From assembly GCA_036844615.1 (NCBI GenBank), contig DAIUFK010000102.1, forward strand, positions 1 through 5,387: 5,387 nt of DNA, read 5' to 3'. The stretch's first letter is position 1; each line of letters opens with the position of its first letter. A program made the translations under genes and the position numbers. Below are positions 1 through 5,387 of this stretch, piece after piece. This DNA is from Palsa-872 sp036844615. GTDB lineage: Bacteria > Chloroflexota > Dormibacteria > Dormibacterales > Dormibacteraceae. The notes under the pieces are model-generated. The model did not search any database. It was not told where the DNA came from and saw nothing but the letters and a program-made list of their open reading frames with translations.

Positions 1-90
1 CTCGAGCGCATGGCGCTCAACCACATGGTCGCCGACATGATCGCGATCATCGGCACCGCCGACGCCGTGCTTGGCGACGTCGACAGGTGA
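1..90 (+). CDS. nuoD: NADH-quinone oxidoreductase subunit D, C-terminal fragment
   Basis: This is the last 29 residues of NuoD, the 49-kDa-type complex I subunit that forms the quinone pocket with NuoB on the cytoplasmic side of the membrane. Frame 1 is open from the window edge and ends at TGA (88-90). The visible tail includes ADMIAIIGTADAVLGDVDR, close to the usual NuoD ending (an IIGT/IIGS helix, then a terminal GEVDR-like motif). The gene is cut by the window edge, not broken. Its place directly upstream of nuoE fits the standard nuo order. The quinone-binding residues lie outside the window, and whether nuoD is fused to nuoC cannot be seen here. Confidence 0.9.
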   Translation, partial: LERMALNHMVADMIAIIGTADAVLGDVDR

Positions 91-142
91 AGGACCCCAT
101 GGAATCCGCACCCCGCCACCGCGATTTCACGGGGACCCCCCA
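91..142 (+). promoter_or_regulatory. nuoD-nuoE spacer, possible coupling element
   Basis: This 52-nt gap is the only real intergenic stretch in the window. It contains GAAGGA (89-94, starting inside the nuoD stop codon) 4 nt before an ATG at 99. That ATG opens a 15-codon reading frame whose TGA (144-146) overlaps the nuoE ATG as ATGA. A weak nuoE ribosome-binding site, GGGGA (131-135), sits 7 nt before the start. CCCCG (111-115) can pair with CGGGG (130-134) around a 14-nt loop, which would cover that site. No convincing -35/-10 promoter is visible. The regulatory reading is inference; the pairing and short frame could be chance in GC-rich DNA. Confidence 0.3.
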
Positions 143-715
143 ATGAGCGCGCTGTCGAGCCACCTGCTCGAGGAGATCAAGGCGCTGCCGGCGAAGTACC
201 CGCAGCCGCGGTCGGCGGTCATGCCCGCGCTCGACCTCGCGCAGGAGGAGGTCGGGCATCTCACGCCCGAGGTGATGAGCGAGGTGGCGAGTGCGCTGCA
301 GCTCGACCCCGGGTACGTCGAGGGCGTCGCCACCTTCTACACGCTGTTCCACCTCCAGCCCACCGGCAAGCACACCTTCTACGTCTGCACCAACCTGAGC
401 TGCACCCTGCGCGGGGCCGAACAGATCGTCGACAGGCTCCAGGACGCGATAGGGGTCAGCGAGGCCGGCCAGGTGTCAAAGGACGGACTCTTCTCGTACG
501 AAGAGGTCGAGTGCCTGGGCGCCTGCGAATACGCGCCTGTATGCAGGCTCGACCACCGCTATGAGGTCGACCTCACGCGCGCGAAGGTCGACTCGCTGGT
601 GAACGACAGGCGCCTGCTGCGAAAGCACATAAAGGTCGCGCGCGCTTCCGACGAGCCCGCGGAGCCGCCTGCGAAAAAGAAGCCGGTGCCGAAGACGAGG
701 AAGAAGAGTGTCTGA
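143..715 (+). CDS. nuoE: NADH-quinone oxidoreductase subunit E (24-kDa type)
   Basis: NuoE is the thioredoxin-fold [2Fe-2S] subunit (cluster N1a) of the cytoplasmic NADH-oxidising module, paired with NuoF. The product is 190 residues, slightly longer than many homologues. The N-terminal helical part (about 1-75) includes the typical GVATFYTLF segment. The ferredoxin-like domain follows (about 76-165) with both halves of the cluster site: Cys82 and Cys87 (C-x4-C), and Cys124 and Cys128 (C-x3-C, in ECLGAC). A further Cys134 lies where a Met or other hydrophobic residue is usual after GAC..APV. The last 20 or so residues form a Pro/Lys/Arg-rich tail that looks disordered. I chose ATG 143 because the protein then starts just before the conserved helix; the only other in-frame start, TTG at 71, would overlap nuoD by 20 nt and add a nonconserved leader. 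HoxE-type hydrogenase subunits share this fold, but the nuoD and nuoH neighbours settle it as complex I. Confidence 0.96.
   Translation: MSALSSHLLEEIKALPAKYPQPRSAVMPALDLAQEEVGHLTPEVMSEVASALQLDPGYVEGVATFYTLFHLQPTGKHTFYVCTNLSCTLRGAEQIVDRLQDAIGVSEAGQVSKDGLFSYEEVECLGACEYAPVCRLDHRYEVDLTRAKVDSLVNDRRLLRKHIKVARASDEPAEPPAKKKPVPKTRKKSV
697..703 (+). promoter_or_regulatory. Ribosome-binding site for nuoF
   Basis: GAGGAAG lies inside the end of nuoE, with its GAGG core 7 nt before the GTG at 708. This is the best Shine-Dalgarno match near the nuoF start. It supports the GTG over the next in-frame start, GTG 741, which has no comparable site. Confidence 0.7.
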
Positions 716-2015
716 GAAAAGAGGGACAGTTGGCGGGCCTGTGCTGACTGAGTGGTTCGGCCGCGCGAACCTCCAAAAGCTCGCCGTCTACGAAGGCCTT
801 GGCGGATACGAGGCGCTGCGCAAAGTAGTGACGGGGATGACCGCCGCGCAGGTGATCGACGAGGTCAAAGCGTCAGGGCTGCGCGGCCGCGGCGGCGCCG
901 ATTTCCCCACCGCTACCAAGTGGTCTTTCGTGCCCAAGGACCACCCAGGACCCAAGTACATAGTCGTCAACGCCGACGAATCGGAGCCCGGTAGCGCCAA
1001 GGACCGCTACCTGATGGAGAACTCGCCGCATGCGCTGGTCGAGGGCGCGGCGATCGCCAGCTTCGCCATCGGCGGACACCAGGCGTGGATCTACATCCGC
1101 GGCGAATACGACCTGCCTTTCGAGATGCTCCGGGACGCGATCGCCGAGGCCACCGCGAAGGGCTACCTGGGCGAGCACCCCTTCGGCTCCGACTATCCCC
1201 TCGACGTGCGCCTCTACCGAGGTCACGGAGCGTACATCTGCGGTGAAGAGACGGCGCTGCTCGAATCCCTCGAGGGAAAACGCGCCCAGCCTCGTTCCCG
1301 CCCCCCTTTCCCCGCGATCAAGGGAGCCTGGGGCCAGCCGACCGCAGTCAACAACGTGGAAACGCTGTCGACCGTCCCCTGGATCATTCGTCACGGCGGC
1401 CCTGAATACGCCAAGCGCGGCACCGAGAAGGCGAAGGGCACGCGCATCGTGACTGTGAGCGGCGACGTCCAGAAGCCCGGCAACTACGAGATCGAGATCG
1501 GCGTCACCTACCGCCACATCATCGAGGAGCTGGCCGGCGGCGCTTTTCCCGGTAGGAAGATCAAGGTGTTCTGGCCCGGCGGCTCGTCGGCGAAGGTCCT
1601 CCCCGGCTCCATGCTCGACACCTCCACCGACCTTGACGGCCTCAAAGCGCTGGGGACGATGGGCGGTTCGGGCGGGATCATCGTCATGGACGACTCGCAC
1701 TGCGTGGTCAAGGCTGCTGCCCGACTGCTCCGCTTCTACGCGCACGAGTCTTGCGGAAAGTGCACGCCGTGCAGAGTCGGCAGCAACTGGGCAGTCCGCA
1801 CCTACGAGCGAATCCTCGCCAACGAAGGTTCCGGGATCGAACTTGCCCTCCTCGACCGCGTCCAGCAGGGCCTCCAGGGCGGGCGCTGCCTGTGCGGGCT
1901 GGGCGATGCGGCAGGCTGGGTCATCCAATCGACGATGGCGCACTTCCGCAACGAGTACGAGGAGCACTGCCTCCACCAGACATGCTCGGTGGAGAAGGCG
2001 TTGGTTCATGTCTGA
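708..2015 (+). CDS. nuoF: NADH-quinone oxidoreductase subunit F (51-kDa, FMN/NADH-binding)
   Basis: NuoF binds NADH and FMN, takes the hydride and passes electrons to [4Fe-4S] cluster N3. The 435-residue product has the usual length. The FMN/NADH Rossmann-like domain (about 45-240) contains GLRGRGGADFPTATKW (58-72), NADESEPG (88-95), GAYICGEETALLESLEG (174-190) and the AVNNVETL segment (213-220). An SLBB-like domain follows (about 245-295, starting near VSGDVQKPG). The C-terminal cluster domain has Cys349, Cys352 and Cys355 (SCGKCTPC) plus Cys396, at the family's x40 spacing. Two oddities: Asp65 replaces the usual Gly of GGAGFPTG, with Ala69 for the second Gly, and an extra Cys394 sits next to the fourth ligand. 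It starts with GTG, overlapping the end of nuoE by 8 nt and preceded by GAGG, which suggests translational coupling. HoxF of NAD-reducing hydrogenase is related, but the surrounding nuo genes exclude it. Confidence 0.97.
   Translation: MSEKRGTVGGPVLTEWFGRANLQKLAVYEGLGGYEALRKVVTGMTAAQVIDEVKASGLRGRGGADFPTATKWSFVPKDHPGPKYIVVNADESEPGSAKDRYLMENSPHALVEGAAIASFAIGGHQAWIYIRGEYDLPFEMLRDAIAEATAKGYLGEHPFGSDYPLDVRLYRGHGAYICGEETALLESLEGKRAQPRSRPPFPAIKGAWGQPTAVNNVETLSTVPWIIRHGGPEYAKRGTEKAKGTRIVTVSGDVQKPGNYEIEIGVTYRHIIEELAGGAFPGRKIKVFWPGGSSAKVLPGSMLDTSTDLDGLKALGTMGGSGGIIVMDDSHCVVKAAARLLRFYAHESCGKCTPCRVGSNWAVRTYERILANEGSGIELALLDRVQQGLQGGRCLCGLGDAAGWVIQSTMAHFRNEYEEHCLHQTCSVEKALVHV
1991..1998 (+). promoter_or_regulatory. 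Ribosome-binding site for nuoG
   Basis: GGAGAAGG lies inside the end of nuoF and ends 9 nt before the ATG at 2008. The other candidate start, ATG 2059, has no purine-rich site upstream, so this element favours the longer NuoG beginning at 2008. Confidence 0.6.
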
Positions 2016-3945
2016 CGTGCGTTCAGCAAGTCCCAACCTGGACGCGCCTGCGCGCAAGATGGTCAACCTGACCATCGACGGCCATGCCATGACGGTGCCG
2101 GACGGCACGCTTGTCGTCGAGGCGGCAAAGCTGCTCGGGATCGAGATCCCGGTCTTCTGCTACCACCACAAGCTGGAGCCTGTTGGCGCGTGCCGGATGT
2201 GCCTCGTCGAGATCGCGCCAGGTCCTCCTGTCGCGCAGGCAGCGTGCATTCGCCCAGTCGCTGAGGGCATGGTCGTCAAGACGCAGACCGGCATGGCGGT
2301 CCAGGCGCGCGCGGACGTCCTCGAGTTCGAGCTCGTCAACCATCCCCTCGACTGCCCCGTCTGCGACAAGGGTGGCGAGTGCCCGCTGCAGGACTTCACC
2401 TTCCGGCATGGCTATCCGACGAGCCGGATCGACGGACCGCGCCTCCACTTCAAGAAACCGATACCGCTGTCCGAGAACATCGCCCTCGACCGCGAGCGAT
2501 GCGTGCTCTGCTACCGCTGCACTCGCTACTACGACGAGGTGGCGTGGGAGCAGGAGCTGACTGTCGCCCAGCGAGGCGTGCACTCGGTGATCGCGAGCCA
2601 GTTCGATCGCCCACTCACCTCGAATTTCAGCGGCAACATCATCGACCTGTGTCCCGTCGGCGCCCTGACGTCGCGCGTCTGGCGCTTCGAGTCCCGACCG
2701 TGGGACATGCAGCACACGGAGAGCATCTGCTCGAAGTGCGCCGTGGGTTGCAACGTGACGATGTGGCAACGCCGCGGCCAGCTGGTGCGCATCACCTCGC
2801 GGGAGAACGACGACATCGACGAGGGCTGGATCTGCGATCGCGGCAGGTTCGACTACACGGACGTCAACGACCCCGCGCGCCTCCGCCTCCCCCACATCCG
2901 CGGCGTCAAGGCGACGTGGGCCGAGGCCCTCACCGCCGTGGCCGACGGCATCAAGGGCAAGGGTTCGAAACTCGGCATCTCATTGCCGCAGGACCTGACC
3001 AATGAGGAGGGCTTCCTGTTCCGCCGCCTGCTCGAGGGGCCGCTTCGCGGGGCCAAGGTCAAGATGCACGGCCGCACCGCGCTGCCGGCGCCGTCTGGCA
3101 ACCAGCTGATGATCAAGGACATCGATGACGCGCGAGTGATCGTCATCGTCGCGTCGGATATCGAGAACGACTCGCCGATCGTCAACCTGCGCGTCAAGAA
3201 GGCGGTCTCCAAACGCGGCGCGAAGCTCATCGTCATCCACCCCGATGGGGTCGACCTCGACCGCCACCACCGCACTGTCCACATCCGTAACAAGGCCGGA
3301 GAGGCCGCGGCCGAGGTGCGAAAGCTCGCCGACCACGAGACCCTCCTTGAGGCGCTGCGCGAGCTCGGCGGCCCTGTCGCGATCCTTTATGGCGACGGAC
3401 GCGGCAGCGAGGACGCCGCCGACCTGGTGGCCGCGTGCGCTGAGCTGGCGGGTAAGGTCGGGGCCAAGCTCATGCCCCTCTACCGCGGCACCAACGAGCG
3501 GGGCGCCCTCGAGCTCGGCGTCGCCGGCTGGGATTCGTTGGAGGGTGTCGAGGCGCTGCTCAGCTGGGGCCCGCCGCCGACTGCAGGTGTTCCTGCCAGC
3601 GTCAAATTTGTCGCCGCCTGGGATCACCTGCCGCGGCCCGAGAACCAGGACGCAGCAGTCGTCCTTCCGGCGACCTCTTTCGCCGAGCGCCAGGGCAGCT
3701 ACACGAACCTGGAGGGCCGAGTCCAGTTCCTGCGGCCTGCGGTGGCGGCGGAAGCTCCCCTGAAGGAGTCGTGGGAGGTGCTTTGCGAGCTCGGTGTCGC
3801 GCTTGGTCTCAACCTCGCCTACGCAGGGATCTTCCCGATCCAGCGCGAGGTCGCTCGCGAGATCCCCGCGCTCGCTGCGCTTGCGCAGCCGCCCAGCCCC
3901 GACCCTGAGCCGGCGCGAGTGCTCGTCGGGCCTGCCCACCCGTGA
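2008..3945 (+). CDS. nuoG: NADH-quinone oxidoreductase subunit G (75-kDa type)
   Basis: NuoG carries electrons from NuoF towards NuoI through several Fe-S clusters in the peripheral arm. The 645-residue product has an N-terminal [2Fe-2S] ferredoxin domain (about 18-95) with Cys51, Cys62, Cys65 and Cys80 (N1b). Next is the His-Cys3 site His112, Cys116, Cys119, Cys125 (N5), then Cys165, Cys168, Cys171 and Cys215 (N4). Cys241, Cys244, Cys248 and Cys276 form C-x2-C-x3-C-x27-C, the N7 site kept in only some bacteria. The remainder (about 280-600) is a degenerate molybdopterin-oxidoreductase-like domain ending with an ERQGSYTNLEGRVQ motif (560-573). A Pro-rich tail follows. It is shorter than many bacterial NuoG proteins because the C-terminal part is reduced, but there is no frameshift or internal stop. 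ATG 2008 overlaps nuoF by 8 nt and has a good ribosome-binding site; ATG 2059 would remove 17 nonconserved residues and remains possible. The open frame extends upstream inside nuoF, but that part is only a shadow of nuoF. Confidence 0.96.
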   Translation: MSDVRSASPNLDAPARKMVNLTIDGHAMTVPDGTLVVEAAKLLGIEIPVFCYHHKLEPVGACRMCLVEIAPGPPVAQAACIRPVAEGMVVKTQTGMAVQARADVLEFELVNHPLDCPVCDKGGECPLQDFTFRHGYPTSRIDGPRLHFKKPIPLSENIALDRERCVLCYRCTRYYDEVAWEQELTVAQRGVHSVIASQFDRPLTSNFSGNIIDLCPVGALTSRVWRFESRPWDMQHTESICSKCAVGCNVTMWQRRGQLVRITSRENDDIDEGWICDRGRFDYTDVNDPARLRLPHIRGVKATWAEALTAVADGIKGKGSKLGISLPQDLTNEEGFLFRRLLEGPLRGAKVKMHGRTALPAPSGNQLMIKDIDDARVIVIVASDIENDSPIVNLRVKKAVSKRGAKLIVIHPDGVDLDRHHRTVHIRNKAGEAAAEVRKLADHETLLEALRELGGPVAILYGDGRGSEDAADLVAACAELAGKVGAKLMPLYRGTNERGALELGVAGWDSLEGVEALLSWGPPPTAGVPASVKFVAAWDHLPRPENQDAAVVLPATSFAERQGSYTNLEGRVQFLRPAVAAEAPLKESWEVLCELGVALGLNLAYAGIFPIQREVAREIPALAALAQPPSPDPEPARVLVGPAHP

Positions 3946-4955
3946 ACCAGATCTACAACGACCCGATAGGCCACTGGGTCGTCGTCACCGTCGCGATCGC
4001 GATAGTGCTGTTCACGGTATTGACGGCGACCGCCTACACGGTTTGGTTCGAGCGCGTGGCGCTCGGCAGGATCCAGAGGCGGCCAGGTCCGAACCGCGTC
4101 GGTCCTTTTGGGCTGCTGCAGCTCGCGGCCGACGGGGTGAAGCTCGCATTCAAAGAGAGCTTCGTCCCCGCCAAGACCGACAAGGTGATCTACGTAATCG
4201 CGCCGACCATCGCCGTGGCTGCCGCCTTCCTTTCGTGGGCGGTGATCCCGATAGGCATCTGGTACAACGTCCAGTACTGGATCGCCGACATCAACATCGG
4301 CGTTCTGCTGATCTTCGCGCTGAGCTCGCTCAACGTCTACGCGATAGTGCTGGGCGGCTACGCCTCCAACAACAAGTACTCGTTGCTCGGTGGTTTGCGC
4401 GCCGCGGCTCAGCTCATCAGCTACGAGATGGCTCTCGGCCTGTCGCTGGTGCCGACCTTCATGATCGTGGGCTCGCTGAGCTTGCGCGACATCGTCGAGT
4501 ACACAGTCCACTGGGGGCCTTACACCGGGCCACTTCCACTCATTCTCCTCACCCCCGTCGGTTTCCTCATCTACCTCACCGCGGCGGTGGCCGAGACCAA
4601 CCGGGCGCCGTTCGACCTGCCGGAGGCTGAGCAGGAGCTGATCGGCGGGTTCCTTACCGAATACTCGGGCTTGAAGTTCGTCATGTACTACCTCGCCGAG
4701 TACGTGAACATGATCACGGTCTCGGCGCTGGCGACACTTCTCTTCTTCGGTGGCTGGAACCTCTGGTTCGTGCCGCCGTTGCTCGCTTTCGTCCTCAAGA
4801 TCGTGCTGTTCCTCTTCCTTTACATTTGGCTCCGCGGCACCTTCCCGCGCCTCCGTTACGACATGCTCATGAGGCTGGGCTGGAAGGTTCTTCTGCCGCT
4901 GGCAATCGTGAACGTCATCGTTACCGGGATCGTGCTGGTGGCGGTGCAGGGGTAG
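3942..4955 (+). CDS. nuoH: NADH-quinone oxidoreductase subunit H (membrane subunit ND1)
   Basis: NuoH is the membrane subunit that joins the peripheral arm to the proton-pumping arm and lines the entrance to the quinone chamber. The 337-residue product has the family's usual length and about eight predicted membrane helices (roughly 11-33, 81-103, 115-137, 159-180, 198-216, 247-269, 277-298 and 314-335). Two signatures are clear: ERVALGRIQRRPGPNRVGP (37-55), and the acidic loop AETNRAPFDLPEAEQELIGG (217-236), which contacts the quinone site. The GTG start overlaps the nuoG stop as GTGA and no clear Shine-Dalgarno site precedes it, so translation probably depends on ribosomes finishing nuoG. 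No other in-frame start lies before the first helix. Four of its isoleucines use ATA, more than in its neighbours. Confidence 0.97.
   Translation: MNQIYNDPIGHWVVVTVAIAIVLFTVLTATAYTVWFERVALGRIQRRPGPNRVGPFGLLQLAADGVKLAFKESFVPAKTDKVIYVIAPTIAVAAAFLSWAVIPIGIWYNVQYWIADINIGVLLIFALSSLNVYAIVLGGYASNNKYSLLGGLRAAAQLISYEMALGLSLVPTFMIVGSLSLRDIVEYTVHWGPYTGPLPLILLTPVGFLIYLTAAVAETNRAPFDLPEAEQELIGGFLTEYSGLKFVMYYLAEYVNMITVSALATLLFFGGWNLWFVPPLLAFVLKIVLFLFLYIWLRGTFPRLRYDMLMRLGWKVLLPLAIVNVIVTGIVLVAVQG
4948..4952 (+). promoter_or_regulatory. Ribosome-binding site for nuoI
   Basis: AGGGG, within the last codons of nuoH, ends 5 nt before the ATG at 4958. It is a partial Shine-Dalgarno match at acceptable spacing and supports this start even though it gives NuoI an unusually long N-terminus. 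Confidence 0.5.
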
Positions 4956-4957
4956 GC

Positions 4958-5387
4958 ATGACGGAAGACAGGAAGAACGAGGACGGCGCGGACCCGACGC
5001 CGTTGAGGCTGCCGGGTGAAGGCGTGCCGGCCAAGCCCGAGGGGCCCAAGTCGAGCGTCCTTGGCGACGTGGCGGCGCTTGCCGGTGGGCTCAAAACCAC
5101 GCTCTCCGAGTTCTTCCAGCCTGTCGTCACCGTCGAATACCCGGAGGAGAAGACGCCGCGCTCGGAGCGCTACCGCGGGCGTCATTACCTGCGCCGGTAT
5201 GACAACGGGCTCGAGCGCTGCATCGGTTGCGAGCTGTGCGCTGCAGCGTGCCCGGTGGGCTGCATCCTCGTCATCGCCGCCGAGAACAGCGAGGAGAAGC
5301 GGGTGTCGCCTGGCGAGCGGTATGCCAAGACGTACGAGATCAACATGCTGCGCTGCATCTTCTGCGGCTACTGCGAGGAGGCCTGCC
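4958..5387 (+). CDS. nuoI: NADH-quinone oxidoreductase subunit I, N-terminal part
   Basis: NuoI is the 8Fe ferredoxin-type subunit (clusters N6a and N6b) that relays electrons from NuoG to NuoB near the membrane. Frame 2 is open from ATG 4958 to the window edge: 143 codons plus one base. Residues 1-35 are a charged, Pro-rich extension. An amphipathic stretch (about 36-58) leads to VEYPEEKTPRSERYRGRHYL (59-78), typical of the family. The first cluster motif has Cys88, Cys91, Cys94 and Cys98 (CIGCELCAAACP) with a nearby Cys102. The second has Cys133, Cys136, Cys139 and Cys143, the last being the final complete codon. The start lies 2 nt after the nuoH stop, so the two are probably cotranslated. 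The open frame is missed by a search for complete ORFs because it has no stop inside the window; it is cut, not broken. Confidence 0.95.
   Translation, partial: MTEDRKNEDGADPTPLRLPGEGVPAKPEGPKSSVLGDVAALAGGLKTTLSEFFQPVVTVEYPEEKTPRSERYRGRHYLRRYDNGLERCIGCELCAAACPVGCILVIAAENSEEKRVSPGERYAKTYEINMLRCIFCGYCEEAC

Noticed and set aside
92..107. Imperfect inverted repeat around CCATGG as an operator
   Set aside because: Only the central 6-bp palindrome and 3 outer base pairs match, and no promoter elements lie nearby.
71..142. TTG 71 as an alternative nuoE start
   Set aside because: It adds 24 nonconserved residues and overlaps nuoD by 20 nt; ATG 143 gives the expected NuoE N-terminus.
1633..2007. Upstream extension of the nuoG reading frame inside nuoF
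   Set aside because: The translated extension is Ser/Arg/Thr-rich and is out of frame with the conserved nuoF C-terminal cluster domain; NuoG homology begins only after 2008.
873..2108. 411-codon open frame on the minus strand opposite nuoF
   Set aside because: It is antisense to a clearly functional nuoF, its translation shows no recognisable domain, and long antisense frames arise readily from G/C-biased third positions.
2023..3939. Two further long minus-strand open frames (2023-2895 and 2980-3939) opposite nuoG
   Set aside because: Same explanation: shadow frames of a GC-rich gene, with low-complexity Arg/Asp/Val-rich translations and no motif.
708..3945. NAD-reducing hydrogenase diaphorase module (HoxE/F/U) instead of complex I
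   Set aside because: The flanking nuoD tail, nuoH and nuoI, and a NuoG with four cluster sites and a molybdopterin-like domain, identify complex I.
2248..3945. NuoG as a true molybdenum-dependent dehydrogenase
   Set aside because: The C-terminal domain is short and lacks a recognisable molybdenum ligand context; the cluster order and gene context match NuoG.

Overview
This window is a stretch of a bacterial complex I (proton-pumping NADH:quinone oxidoreductase, nuo) operon, all on the + strand. It holds the last 30 codons of nuoD (stop included), complete nuoE, nuoF, nuoG and nuoH, and the first 143 codons of nuoI, which runs off the right edge. This is the canonical nuoA-N order. Apart from 52 nt between nuoD and nuoE and 2 nt between nuoH and nuoI, the window is entirely coding, and several genes overlap.

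Layout: nuoD tail (1-90), a 52-nt spacer, nuoE (143-715), nuoF (708-2015, 8-nt overlap with nuoE), nuoG (2008-3945, 8-nt overlap with nuoF), nuoH (3942-4955, 4-nt overlap with nuoG), nuoI (4958 to the edge). I see no promoter, terminator, RNA gene, mobile element, repeat array or CRISPR. The tight packing suggests one transcript with translational coupling, with the promoter upstream of this window.

How the genes work together: NuoF oxidises NADH with FMN. NuoE and NuoF carry clusters N1a and N3, and NuoG carries N1b, N4, N5 and N7. Electrons then pass through NuoI (N6a and N6b) and NuoB (outside the window) to quinone, which binds between NuoD and NuoB next to the membrane subunit NuoH. All expected cluster-binding residues are present in the complete subunits, so the complex looks functional.

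Organism: the DNA is GC-rich with G/C-biased third positions, uses GTG starts for two genes, and encodes a NuoI with an actinobacterial/Chloroflexota-like core and a NuoF with a NADESEPG signature. I infer a high-GC Actinomycetota, Chloroflexota or Dormibacterota-like soil or environmental lineage, with low confidence at phylum level. Recurrent ATA isoleucine codons argue weakly against a very high-GC Streptomyces-type genome.

This is ordinary core metabolism. I found no undescribed system. The points worth a second look are an Asp in the FMN glycine loop of NuoF, the matching 8-nt gene overlaps, a possible coupling element in the nuoD-nuoE spacer, and the N7 site in a rather short NuoG.
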